Shown here: positions 9,385 to 19,187 of the stretch, piece after piece
How the letters are laid out: every line of letters starts with the position of its first letter
Position numbering within the stretch: the first letter of the stretch is position 1
Source of the DNA: Clostridiales bacterium
Lineage (GTDB): Bacteria > Bacillota > Clostridia > Christensenellales > Aristaeellaceae
Length of the DNA stretch: 64,000 bases
Direction of reading: 5' to 3'
NCBI GenBank assembly: GCA_015056125.1
Contig: SVGW01000001.1
Location: 62,001-126,000 of the forward strand
Translations under genes and position numbers: made by a program
The notes under the pieces: generated by a model
The model's input: only the letters and a program-made list of their open reading frames with translations
The model's database searches: none
Told to the model about the DNA's origin: nothing

Positions 9385-10401
9385 ATGAGCATTGCAATAG
9401 ACATAACCAATGTGTGCCTGGAAACCGACCGGCTGATCCTGCGCCCCTGGCAGGAAAGCGACCTGGAAGATTTGTTTGCCTATGCCTCCGTGCCAGGCGT
9501 GGGGGAAATGGCAGGCTGGCCCCGCCACGAAAATGTGGAAACCAGCAGAAAGGTGCTGGCCCATTTCATGGAAGAAAAGAACGTATTTGCCCTGGAGGAA
9601 AAGAGAACGGGCAAGGTGATCGGTTCCTTTGGGCTGCATCATTCCTGGACCCATGAACATGCCCTCTATCAAAACATGAAGATCGCAGAGATTGGCTATG
9701 TGCTTTCCAAGGAATACTGGGGCAAGCGGCTGATGACCGAGGCGGTGCGCCGGGTGATCGCCTGGTGCTTTGACGAATTGCATCTGGACGCCTTAACCGT
9801 ATGCCATTTTACGGAAAATATCCGCTCCCGCCGGGTAATCGAGCGGTGCGGTTTCGTCTATTGCCAAAGGGCCAAGTGCCCCGAGCGCTATGCTCAGCAG
9901 CATCAGGAGGAGCGCCAGTATATTCTTTTCCCCTCCTGGCGCACCTGCCAGTGGATCATCGATCCCGAGAAGAAAAAAGAAATTGCGCAGACGGTGCTCC
10001 ATGCGCTGCCGGAATGGTTTGGCATAGAGGAAAGCACCCGGGAATACATCGAAAAATCCCAGCAGATGCCTTTTTGCGCCATTGAGGAAAAGGGGATGCC
10101 TCTGGGCTTTGCCGCGCTAAAAATTCATAATACCGATAGTGCTGAAATTTACGTAATGGGCGTTTTGCCTGCCTTTCACCGGCAGGGTACGGGCCGCCGG
10201 CTGGTGGAAGCCTGCAAATATTACTGCCGGGAAAAGGGCATTCAGTATCTGCAGGTGAAAACCGTGGATGAATCGGGCGGCTATCCGGAATATGACCGCA
10301 CCCGGGAATTCTATCTTGCCCAGGGCTTTGCGCCCCTGGAATGCTTTCCCCGGCTATGGGATCCCTGGAATCCCTGCCTGCTGATGGTGCAGAAATTGTG
10401 A
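9385..10401 (+). CDS. Tandem GNAT protein (RimJ-like N-domain + second GNAT C-domain)
   Basis: N-half ETDRLILRPWQESDLEDLF, EYWGKRLMTEAVRRVIAW, NIRSRRVIERCGF; C-half VMGVLPAFHRQGTGRRLVEACK. Confidence 0.8.
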   Translation: MSIAIDITNVCLETDRLILRPWQESDLEDLFAYASVPGVGEMAGWPRHENVETSRKVLAHFMEEKNVFALEEKRTGKVIGSFGLHHSWTHEHALYQNMKIAEIGYVLSKEYWGKRLMTEAVRRVIAWCFDELHLDALTVCHFTENIRSRRVIERCGFVYCQRAKCPERYAQQHQEERQYILFPSWRTCQWIIDPEKKKEIAQTVLHALPEWFGIEESTREYIEKSQQMPFCAIEEKGMPLGFAALKIHNTDSAEIYVMGVLPAFHRQGTGRRLVEACKYYCREKGIQYLQVKTVDESGGYPEYDRTREFYLAQGFAPLECFPRLWDPWNPCLLMVQKL

Positions 10402-10425
10402 ACGGAACAAAACGAAGGTGATCGT

Positions 10426-11895
10426 ATGAAAAATAATCAGGAAGAATTTACTGCCAGAGTGGATGCTTTGGCGACAAAATGGGATATTTCTGCCGTCCTT
10501 CTCATGGAAAACCGGGAGGGCGTGATGCTGGAAAAAGCTTATGGCTATGCGGACAGGAAAGCGGGACGGAAAATGACCTTACAGGATCGCTTTTGCCTAT
10601 CCGCGCATGTGAATTTTTTCTTGGGCCTGTGCGTGCTGCACTTATATGAAGCGGGCAAGTTTTCCTTGAATGCCAAGGTGGGGGAGTGGATTCCGGAATA
10701 CAAAACGGGCGCTGCGGTTACGGTATCCCAGCTGCTTCGGGCGGAATCAGGCATCCCGGATGAGCTTTATCAGGTGCGCATTCCTGCCCTGCAAAAGGAT
10801 CCTGCCCACGCCGCCCTTTCTAATGAAGAAAAATTCCAGCGGGAATTTGAAGAAAAGGTAAAGGACGTATCCTTTGAAGAGGTGCTCCGGCATATCGAAG
10901 GCAAGGAATTGGATCATATTCCCGGCCAAGAGGATGACGGGAACACCACCGCCATTTCGTTCCTGGCGGAAATCATCCGACGGGCGTCCGGCCTTCTGCC
11001 CCGGGAATATTTGATGCAGCATATCTTCCGTCCCCTTGGTATGGAGGATACCCGCCCAGGCAATGATGAAACGGTAATGCATCAGGGCTGCATGGGGGAT
11101 GATCAATTGGTGCCCCTGCCCCGGGCGGAAGCAAGGCACTGCTTCACCACCACCCTTTCCGATATGAACAAGCTGGCCCGGGCGATCGCCGAAAAGCGGC
11201 TGTTTTCGGAAAAAACCATGAAGCTGGCCCTGAAATGCAAGCGGGAGTTTTGCGGCCTGGGCTTTTGCAAGCAAGGCGATCTCTATTTTGCCGATGAATT
11301 TCCCTCCCTGGCCGGGGATTATCTGCGCATGTATTTCCAGTTTGAGGAGGGTATGAGCTGGGTGTATCTCCTGGGAGAGGAATTGATCAGCCGGCATGAG
11401 GAGAATGAATGGCGGGCCTTTTCCAATGAGGTGCGAAGGGCCTGGCAATATGAAAGGGCATATCCCAAGAAACCGGAGTTAAAAAAGGTAACCGGCAAAA
11501 ACGTATGGGACGCCATGGAGATCCAAATCCGGCCTGAGCAGCTTTCCTTTGTGCCGGACGCCAAATCCTGCATTGCCTCCTCTCTGGCTCATCGCCAGCC
11601 GGTGTATGTGCTGATGGATCACGGCTTGCCCGTTGGCATTGCGGCCCTCACCATTAAGCCCAGGCAAAAGGAATATCACGTATCCTTTTTGCAGGTGGAT
11701 CACCGGCTTCAGGGCAGGGGATACGGGCGGATTCTGCTTACCCACGCCGTGCGCCTGCTTAAAGAAGCGGGAGCAAAAAAGCTGGAAATCGGCGTGAATC
11801 GCTTCAATATCCCCGCCCAGAAGCTTTACATGAGCGTGGGCTTCCAATTGGACACCGTCTACGAGGGCTTCATGCGCCTGAAGATGGAATTATAA
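10426..11895 (+). CDS. Serine-hydrolase/beta-lactamase-like domain fused to C-terminal GNAT
   Basis: AYGYADRKAGRKMTLQDRFCLSAHVNFF...LYEAGKFSLNAKVGEWIPEY...TVSQLLRAESGI (class C-like fold); C-term VDHRLQGRGYGRILLTHAVRLLKEAG (GNAT). Confidence 0.75.
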   Translation: MKNNQEEFTARVDALATKWDISAVLLMENREGVMLEKAYGYADRKAGRKMTLQDRFCLSAHVNFFLGLCVLHLYEAGKFSLNAKVGEWIPEYKTGAAVTVSQLLRAESGIPDELYQVRIPALQKDPAHAALSNEEKFQREFEEKVKDVSFEEVLRHIEGKELDHIPGQEDDGNTTAISFLAEIIRRASGLLPREYLMQHIFRPLGMEDTRPGNDETVMHQGCMGDDQLVPLPRAEARHCFTTTLSDMNKLARAIAEKRLFSEKTMKLALKCKREFCGLGFCKQGDLYFADEFPSLAGDYLRMYFQFEEGMSWVYLLGEELISRHEENEWRAFSNEVRRAWQYERAYPKKPELKKVTGKNVWDAMEIQIRPEQLSFVPDAKSCIASSLAHRQPVYVLMDHGLPVGIAALTIKPRQKEYHVSFLQVDHRLQGRGYGRILLTHAVRLLKEAGAKKLEIGVNRFNIPAQKLYMSVGFQLDTVYEGFMRLKMEL

Positions 11896-11906
11896 AGTTG
11901 AAAATG

Positions 11907-11967
11907 GCGGGAGGGGGATTCTTTTCGGAAAAAGAATCCCCCTCCCGCACCCACCACAAGAAAACCA
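11907..11967 (-). repeat. Family-A hairpin repeat, copy 2
   Basis: gcgggagggggattctttt/aaaagaatccccctcccgc + acccaccacaagaaaacc. Confidence 0.8.
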
Positions 11968-12050
11968 ACTTGGGAAAGGGCTTTTGCCGTACAATTAGCA
12001 ATTTCTCCGCGCTTATATTTCATAGTGAAGAAATACTTCCTTAATGATTC

Positions 12051-12113
12051 GGCTTTCTTGGAGGGGGTACAGGAGGAACCATTCTTTGGCCTGAAAAGAA
12101 TGGTTTCCCCTGC
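12051..12113 (+). repeat. Family-A hairpin repeat, copy 3
   Basis: ggctttcttggagggggtacaggaggaaccattctttggcctgaaaagaatggtttcccctgc. Confidence 0.75.
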
Positions 12114-12168
12114 TTTTTGCATTTTATAGTTGAATTTGTTATAATTACAAATGAAAGGGCGTGAACGC

Positions 12169-15100
12169 ATGCATATTGCCGATCTGCATATCCATTCCAA
12201 ATATTCCCGGGCCACCAGCGCTGATTGCGATGCGCCCCATTTGGATTTGTGGGCCCGTTACAAGGGCATTTCTTTGGTTGGAACCGGAGATTTCACCCAT
12301 CCCAAATGGCGGGAAGAATTAAAAGAAATGCTCATGCCTGCGGAGGAGGGGCTCTATCGGCTCAAGGGGGATTATGCCCTCCCCTGCAGCGTGCCGGGGG
12401 TGAAGGAACCCCGCTTCGTGGTCAGCGGCGAAATCAGCACCATTTATAAAAAGGACGGAAAAACCCGGAAGGTGCATCATGTGATATTGCTGCCCGGGCT
12501 GGAGGAAGCAGAAGAATTATCCCATCGGCTGGGGGCCATCGGCAATCTTCACAGCGACGGCCGCCCCATTCTGGGATTAGATAGCCATGATTTATTGGAA
12601 ATTATTCTGGAAAGTTGCCCCCAGGCCATTTATATCCCTGCTCATATCTGGACGCCTCATTTTTCTTTGTTTGGAGCCTTTTCGGGGTTTGATTCCGTGG
12701 AGGAATGCTACGGCGATCTTTCGCCCTATGTGCACGCCATGGAAACGGGGCTTTCCTCCGATCCCATGATGAATCGCCGGGTATCCATGCTGGATTCCTA
12801 TCAGCTGATTTCCAATTCGGACGCCCATTCTCCGCAAAAGTTGGGAAGAGAAGCCAATTTGCTTTCCTGTGATCTGGGCTTTTCTTCATTTAAAAAGGCC
12901 ATTGAAACGGGGGATGGGTTGGAAGGCACTCTGGAATTTTTTCCGGAGGAGGGGAAATATCATCTGGATGGGCACAGGAATTGCCAGTGCTGCCTGGAGC
13001 CGGAGGAAACCTTGCGTTTTGGAGGCAAATGCCCCGTTTGCGGAAAAAAGATCACGGTGGGGGTGCTTCACCGGGTAGAGACACTGGCCGATCGCCGGGA
13101 ATGCGGTGATCTACCCAAGCCCTTCCAAAGCCTGGTACCGCTTCCTGAATTGATTGGAGAAACCCTGGGCACATCCGCCGCTAGCAAAAAGGCCCAGGAA
13201 AGCTATTTTCAATTGCTGGAAAAGCTGGGGCCGGAATTTTCCATTCTGCGGAATATTCCCATCGAGGAAGCGGAAAAGGCAGGCGGATTTTTGCTGGGAG
13301 AGGGGCTTAGGCGGCTGCGGGCGGGCCAGGTGCACTGCCGGGGCGGCTATGATGGGGAATATGGGGTGGTGCAGGTATTTGAGCCCGGAGAACGGGAGGA
13401 ATTGATGGGCCAGCTTTCCCTTTTGCCCCCAACTGAAAAGAAAGAAAAGAAGCGCGCAGCGTCCTCGCTGCACAAAGCCATTGCGAAAGCAGAAGAAGAT
13501 GACCGGCAGGAGCAGCTCAATGAAGCGCAGAAGCGGGCCGTGGAAAGCTCCGCGCCTGTTACCATGGTGATTGCGGGCCCGGGCACGGGAAAGACCAAAA
13601 CGCTCATCGCCCGCATTGCCTATTTAATAGAAGAAAAAGGGGTAAAGCCCACCGAAATCACCGCCGTTACCTTCACCCGCCAGGCAGCCCTGGAAATGCA
13701 GGAACGATTGGAAAAGCGCCTGGGGAAAAAGGCGGCCAAAGCCGTCACCGTGGGCACCTTCCATGGCATTTGCCAGAAAATGTTGGATCACAAGCCTCTG
13801 ATTTCCGGGCATGCCGCCCGGGAGCTTATGGAGCGGATTTTGGAGGAACGGGGCGAAAAAGGGAAGCCTGCCCAACTTCTTTCCCTGATTTCAAAGGAGA
13901 AAAGCGGCTTGGCCGCTCCGGGATTGCCCCAGGGACTGAAGGCGGCCTATCAGGAAAAGCTGAAAGAATTGGGCCTGCGTGATCTGGATGATCTTTTATT
14001 GGACGCCCTGGAATTGCCCTGCCAGGATCAAAAGCAATTTCATTACCTGCTGGTGGATGAATATCAGGATATTAACAGCGTGCAGCGGAAGCTGGCGGCC
14101 CACTGGAGCCAGGGAAATCATCTTTTTGTGATTGGTGATCCCGATCAATCCATTTATGGCTTCCGGGGCGCCCGGGCGGAATGCTTCGAGGATTTGGAAA
14201 AGCTCTTTCCGGAAGCAGAGAAAATTCGCCTAAAGCAAAATTACCGCTCATCTCCTTCCATTCTTGAAAGCGCCCTGTCTGTGATCCAGGGAAATCCCGG
14301 GGACAAGCGGATTTTATCCTCCGAGAAAGCAGACGTGTGGCCGGTGCGGCTGATGGCGCTGCCCGATGAAGAGGAGGAAGCGCGCTGGATTGCAGAGGAG
14401 ATTGTGCGCTTGGCCGGAGGCGTGGATATGCATGCGGCCGACAGCCGGGAGGGCGGCGCCCGGGCGTTTTCCGAAATCGCCGTTTTGTGCAGAACCCATC
14501 GCCAGCTGGAGAAAATTGAGCGGGCGCTGAACCGGGAGAGCATTCCCAGCACGGTATCGGGTCGGGGCGCTTTTCTGGAGGATGAAAAGGTGCAGGGATT
14601 GATTAGCTTATTGGAAGCTATGCAGGATGGAAACGGTGCTGCCCTGGATGCAGCGCTGAAGAATTTGTTCAGGATGCCTTTGGCTCTTCGGGATTTGGCG
14701 GCAAAAAGCATTGAAAAGGAAGAGGAATGGCTGAGTTTGATGGCGCGGGAGGACGCCTTTTCCCCCGTGCTGCCCATCTGGCAGGAGATAAAGCCCCAGC
14801 TTGCCAAAGGAAAGCCCAGAAAAATCCTGGAGCGGCTTTCCCAAATGCTCATCTGCCGGGGAAAGGAAATGGAAGCGCTGCTGAATACGGCGGTTTTCTA
14901 TCCGGACGTATCCGCTTTTCTTTCGGCCTTGCGCCTGGGGGAGGAAGGGGATATCCTTCGTTTGTCCAATGGGAAGCCCTCCGGCACCGTGCGCCTGATG
15001 ACCCTTCACGCCGCCAAGGGCCTGGAATTTCCGGTGGTATTTCTTTCCGGGGTCGCCGATGGTATGCTGCCCCTTCGCCATGCCGGGGAGGAAACAAATA

Positions 15101-15273
15101 TAGAGGAAGAAAGACGGCTTTTCTTTGTGGGCATCACCAGGGCCCGGGAGGAACTGATTTTCACCTGTGGCGGCGCGCCCTCGATCTTTCTTTCCCAGGT
15201 GGGCGGCCATGTAAAGCGTCAGGAAGTGGGCAGGAAAAAGGAGGCGCGGGTGCAGCAGATGAGCCTGTTCTGA
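12169..15273 (+). CDS. PHP-domain (EndoQ-like, with zinc finger) fused to UvrD/PcrA superfamily 1 helicase
   Basis: N-term MHIADLHIHSKYSRATS; CQCC..CPVC zinc motif; C-term VIAGPGTGKTKTLIARI Walker A, LLVDEYQDINSVQ, GDPDQSIYGFRGA, QNYRSSPSIL, TLHAAKGLEFPVVFLSG. Confidence 0.88.
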   Translation: MHIADLHIHSKYSRATSADCDAPHLDLWARYKGISLVGTGDFTHPKWREELKEMLMPAEEGLYRLKGDYALPCSVPGVKEPRFVVSGEISTIYKKDGKTRKVHHVILLPGLEEAEELSHRLGAIGNLHSDGRPILGLDSHDLLEIILESCPQAIYIPAHIWTPHFSLFGAFSGFDSVEECYGDLSPYVHAMETGLSSDPMMNRRVSMLDSYQLISNSDAHSPQKLGREANLLSCDLGFSSFKKAIETGDGLEGTLEFFPEEGKYHLDGHRNCQCCLEPEETLRFGGKCPVCGKKITVGVLHRVETLADRRECGDLPKPFQSLVPLPELIGETLGTSAASKKAQESYFQLLEKLGPEFSILRNIPIEEAEKAGGFLLGEGLRRLRAGQVHCRGGYDGEYGVVQVFEPGEREELMGQLSLLPPTEKKEKKRAASSLHKAIAKAEEDDRQEQLNEAQKRAVESSAPVTMVIAGPGTGKTKTLIARIAYLIEEKGVKPTEITAVTFTRQAALEMQERLEKRLGKKAAKAVTVGTFHGICQKMLDHKPLISGHAARELMERILEERGEKGKPAQLLSLISKEKSGLAAPGLPQGLKAAYQEKLKELGLRDLDDLLLDALELPCQDQKQFHYLLVDEYQDINSVQRKLAAHWSQGNHLFVIGDPDQSIYGFRGARAECFEDLEKLFPEAEKIRLKQNYRSSPSILESALSVIQGNPGDKRILSSEKADVWPVRLMALPDEEEEARWIAEEIVRLAGGVDMHAADSREGGARAFSEIAVLCRTHRQLEKIERALNRESIPSTVSGRGAFLEDEKVQGLISLLEAMQDGNGAALDAALKNLFRMPLALRDLAAKSIEKEEEWLSLMAREDAFSPVLPIWQEIKPQLAKGKPRKILERLSQMLICRGKEMEALLNTAVFYPDVSAFLSALRLGEEGDILRLSNGKPSGTVRLMTLHAAKGLEFPVVFLSGVADGMLPLRHAGEETNIEEERRLFFVGITRAREELIFTCGGAPSIFLSQVGGHVKRQEVGRKKEARVQQMSLF

Positions 15274-15433
15274 GGGGGCGGTCAGCTGCATAGATATCAT
15301 TTGGGATATCTGTGGCTTGCAAAAGACCGGGGAAATTGGGATGATATCTCCCGAATACTGTCAAAAAATGATAGGAAAAAAGCTTAAATTGCATTTATCC
15401 TGTTAGAAAATGCCGGAAAATTTGCGTAGACGA

Positions 15434-15462
15434 TTGCATTTAAATTGTTTATTTGCTATAAT
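15434..15462 (+). promoter_or_regulatory. Sigma-A type promoter of Opp operon
   Basis: TTGCAT - 17 nt - TATAAT. Confidence 0.6.
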
Positions 15463-15519
15463 TAACAGGTATGGTATCGTATAAACGGTACTTTATCGAA
15501 TTTTAAGGGAGGATTTGTC

Positions 15520-18048
15520 ATGAACAAGAAGCTGAGCATCGTGCTCGCGATCGTTGCTGTTGTGGCGATCGTCTTCTCCGTCGTTTTCGGCGTGCAGAAG
15601 GCTGACCTGGAAAAGCAGGTTGCCGAACTGACCGCGAAGATCGACACCCTCAACGCGGAACTGACCACCGTTAAGGCTGATCTGGCTGCCGCGAAGTCTG
15701 AAGCTGAAAAGGCTGAAGCTGACCGTCTGGCGACCGAAGAGGCCCTCAAGTCTCTGGAAACCTACACTGTCAACTACGCTCTTTCCACCTTCCCCACCCT
15801 GTGGAACATCCACGACTACGAAACCGCTACCGATGCGGAAATCGCTGACTGGATCACCGCCGGCTTCTACTCCTTCGACTACAACGAGACCTTCGATGGC
15901 TACAAGATGGTTCCCGCTGTTGCCGCCGAATTCCCCGTGGACGTGACCGCTGACTATGTTGGCGAACAGTGGGGCATCAAGGAAGGCGACACCGCTCGCG
16001 CCTGGAAGATCCAGCTGCGTCAGGACCTCAAGTGGCAGGATGGCACCGCTATCACCGCCCATGACTTCGAAGAATCCTACAAGCTGCTCATCAACCCCAA
16101 GGCTGCCAACTATCGCGCTGACGGCCTGTGGTCCGGCAACATGGTGATCACCAATTCCGAAGCCTACTACAAGGCTGGCCAGGAAGCTGACACCATGATG
16201 GGCACCTACATGGGCCTGGAAGGCACCGAAGATGCCGCTGCTTTCGTGGAAGCTCATAAGGACGACAAGGGCTACATCAACTGGAACTACTCTTTCGGCG
16301 ATACCTATGACTTCGAAACCAAGGCCTGGACCGGCGCTGCTGAAGACGCCATCGTGGAAACTCCCCTGACCTTTGGCGAACTGTATGAATTCTATACCAA
16401 GGGCGAAGGCAAGGCTTACGCCACCTGGGCTTCCGAAGCCGATATGATCGATTGGGCTCTGGAAGAACTCTACCTCAAGTACACCTATGCCGAAATGGCT
16501 TGGGAAAACGTTGGTGTGAAGGCTCTGGATGATTACAACCTGGTCTTCATCATTGACAAGCCCCTGGAAGGCTTCTATCTGCATTATTCCCTCACCAGCA
16601 ACTACCTGGTGAACCTGGATATGTACAATGCCTGCGCTACCGAAACCGACGGCGTGTACACCAACACCTACGGCACCAAGGCCGAAAACACCATGTCCTA
16701 CGGCCCCTACATGCTGACCAACTTCCAGTCTGACAAGATGTTCACCCTGGAAAAGAACCCCTACTGGTATGGCTGGAACGACGAAGCCAACAAGGGCCTC
16801 TACCAGGCTACCACCATCCGCTACGACTACGTGGCTGAGCCCTCCACCCGTCTGGAAATGTTCCTGAACGGCCAGCTGGACTCCTACGGCCTGCAGAAGG
16901 AAGACATGGAAGAATACGCCATGTCCGATTACACCTACTACTCTGAAGGCGACTCCATCTTCGCCATGGTGTTCAACCCCGAAATGGCTGCTCTGACCAC
17001 CGCTCAGCAGAATGCCGGCGAAAACAAGAACAAGACCATCCTGACCGTGAAGGAATTCCGTATGGCTATGGCTATGGCCATGAACCGCGCCGAATTCTGC
17101 CTGGCCACCTCTCCCACCAACAAGCCCGGCTTTGCTCTGTACTCCAGCCAGATCATCGCTGACCCCGAAAACGGTATCCCCTATCGCGCCACCGACCTGG
17201 CCAAGCAGGTTATCGTTGATTTCTGGGCTCTGTCCGATGAAATCGGCGAAGGCAAGATGTATGCCACCGTGGACGAAGCCATCGAATCCATCTCCGGCTA
17301 CAACCTGGAAATGGCCCGCGTGTACTTCGACCAGGCTTACGAAATCGCCATCAAGGATGGCCTGATGGATGAAGACGACGTGATCGAAATCACCGTTGGT
17401 ACCCCCAACCTGACTTCCTCCTTCTACAACAATGGTTACGATTACATCGTGAACAACTACACCGAAGCCGTGAAGGGCACCAAGCTGGAAGGCAAGCTGA
17501 CCTTCACCCGCGACGGCACCCTGGGCAACGCCTTCTCCGATGCGCTGCAGAACAACCAGGTTGACATGCTCTTTGGTGTGGGCTGGACCGGCTCCACCTT
17601 CGATCCCTACGGCCTGTTCCAGGTGTATGTGGATCCCAACTATCAGTATGACTCTCACTGGGATGCCACCGCTGTGACCCTGGATATCGAACTGAACGGC
17701 ACCGTGTACACTGCTACCGCCCGCGCCTGGTATGATTCCATGCAGGGCACCGGCACCGAAATCGACGCGACCGCCAATGGCGAAGAAGTGAAGGTTTCTC
17801 TGGATGGCACCGAGCAGAAGATGATCGTTCTGGCCGCGTTGGAAAATGCTGTGCTGCAGAACTACAACTACATCCCCCTCATGGGTGACTCCTCTGCCAG
17901 CCTGAAGGGCATGCAGATCAAGTTCTTCACTGAGGACGAAGTGTTCCCCATGGGCCGCGGCGGCGTGAAGTACATGACCTTCAACTACACCGACCGTGAA
18001 TGGGACGAATACGTAGCTTCTCAGGGCGGCACCCTGAACTACAAGTAA
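15520..18048 (+). CDS. Peptide/nickel-type ABC transporter substrate-binding protein (SBP family 5)
   Basis: WKIQLRQDLKWQDGTAITAHDFEESYKLLINP; YGPYMLTNFQSDKMFTLEKNPYWYG; N-terminal TM followed by coiled coil. Confidence 0.85.
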   Translation: MNKKLSIVLAIVAVVAIVFSVVFGVQKADLEKQVAELTAKIDTLNAELTTVKADLAAAKSEAEKAEADRLATEEALKSLETYTVNYALSTFPTLWNIHDYETATDAEIADWITAGFYSFDYNETFDGYKMVPAVAAEFPVDVTADYVGEQWGIKEGDTARAWKIQLRQDLKWQDGTAITAHDFEESYKLLINPKAANYRADGLWSGNMVITNSEAYYKAGQEADTMMGTYMGLEGTEDAAAFVEAHKDDKGYINWNYSFGDTYDFETKAWTGAAEDAIVETPLTFGELYEFYTKGEGKAYATWASEADMIDWALEELYLKYTYAEMAWENVGVKALDDYNLVFIIDKPLEGFYLHYSLTSNYLVNLDMYNACATETDGVYTNTYGTKAENTMSYGPYMLTNFQSDKMFTLEKNPYWYGWNDEANKGLYQATTIRYDYVAEPSTRLEMFLNGQLDSYGLQKEDMEEYAMSDYTYYSEGDSIFAMVFNPEMAALTTAQQNAGENKNKTILTVKEFRMAMAMAMNRAEFCLATSPTNKPGFALYSSQIIADPENGIPYRATDLAKQVIVDFWALSDEIGEGKMYATVDEAIESISGYNLEMARVYFDQAYEIAIKDGLMDEDDVIEITVGTPNLTSSFYNNGYDYIVNNYTEAVKGTKLEGKLTFTRDGTLGNAFSDALQNNQVDMLFGVGWTGSTFDPYGLFQVYVDPNYQYDSHWDATAVTLDIELNGTVYTATARAWYDSMQGTGTEIDATANGEEVKVSLDGTEQKMIVLAALENAVLQNYNYIPLMGDSSASLKGMQIKFFTEDEVFPMGRGGVKYMTFNYTDREWDEYVASQGGTLNYK

Positions 18049-18090
18049 TTTTCCAAAATTTCTTGTAAAAAGTTCTGAATAATCAGCTGG

Positions 18091-18120
18091 GGCAGGGACG
18101 CAGAGTACTGCGTCCCTGCC
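18091..18120 (+). other. Strong hairpin without T-run between SBP and permease genes
   Basis: 13-bp perfect stem ggcagggacgcag agta ctgcgtccctgcc. Confidence 0.7.
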
Positions 18121-18227
18121 TTGGCAGAAATTATTATTTTCCAATGATACTCATTTTCTACGAGTGCACCCGTTTTTGGTGCGCGTGCGGCGGATGCAGC
18201 CGTAGGAAATGTGAAAGGGGTTCACGC

Positions 18228-19187
18228 ATGGTCAAGTATGTTATCAAACGAATTCTGCTGATGCTGATGGTTTTTATGATCATCATCTCCATGTGCTTTG
18301 TATTGGTCAAGCTCCTGCCCAATAAGCCGGCGGAGCAGTTTGGCAAGGACATGGCCGTTATTGAAATGCGCCGCGAGTTGCTGGGCTATAACAAGCCCAT
18401 CATCGAGCAGTACTGGATTTTTATCCAGCGCTCTTTGATTGGCGGCGACTGGGGCATAAGCGAAACCCTGTATATCGGCCAGGATGTATGGGAAAAGTTC
18501 ATGGAAAAAATGCCCGCCACCATTACGGTGAACGTGTATACCATGCTCTTTGCCGTGCCCATCGGGCTGGCGCTGGGCATTTATGCCGCGCTGAAAAAGA
18601 ATAAATGGCAGGATCACGTGATTTCTACCGGCGTGATGATTTTCGTTTCTGTGCCAAGCTATGTGTATGCATTCCTGGTGCAGTATTTCCTGTGCTTTAA
18701 ACTAAAGTGGTTCCCCTTCCAGATGGCGGCGGGCTATGATTATCTGTCCTGGGAAACCTTTGTTTCTCTGGTGCCTGCCATCATTTCCCTGGGCTTTGGT
18801 ACGGTAGCCGGCCTGGCCCGCTACACCCGTGCGGAGCTTACGGAGGTACTCACCAGCGATTATCTCCTCCTGGCCCGCACCAAGGGCCTCTCCCGGGCGC
18901 AGACCACCGTGCGCCATGCCCTGCGCAATTCCATGGTGCCCATTTTCCCCATGATCCTGGGTGAATTCATCGGCATCATCGGCGGCTCCCTGATCATTGA
19001 GCAAATTTTCGGTATCCCTGGCGTAGGCCCTCTGTATATTGCATCCATCACCGCAGCCACGCCGGACTATAACTTCTTCATGCTTCTGTCCGCGTTCTAT
19101 ACGCTGGTGGGCCTTTCCTCCGGCATCCTGGTGGACCTGAGCTATGGCTTTATCGATCCGAGAATCAGAATGGGGAGTAAGAAGTAA
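18228..19187 (+). CDS. OppB/DppB-type ABC permease
   Basis: VKYVIKRILLMLMVFMIIISMCFVLVKLLP; ARTKGLSRAQTTVRHALRNSMVPIFP; start chosen at 18228. Confidence 0.85.
   Translation: MVKYVIKRILLMLMVFMIIISMCFVLVKLLPNKPAEQFGKDMAVIEMRRELLGYNKPIIEQYWIFIQRSLIGGDWGISETLYIGQDVWEKFMEKMPATITVNVYTMLFAVPIGLALGIYAALKKNKWQDHVISTGVMIFVSVPSYVYAFLVQYFLCFKLKWFPFQMAAGYDYLSWETFVSLVPAIISLGFGTVAGLARYTRAELTEVLTSDYLLLARTKGLSRAQTTVRHALRNSMVPIFPMILGEFIGIIGGSLIIEQIFGIPGVGPLYIASITAATPDYNFFMLLSAFYTLVGLSSGILVDLSYGFIDPRIRMGSKK

Noticed and set aside
15493-18144. 883-aa minus-strand ORF antisense to the Opp SBP
   Set aside because: Shadow ORF caused by the biased codon usage of the highly expressed plus-strand gene; His/Gly/Val-rich low-complexity translation and no RBS or family motifs
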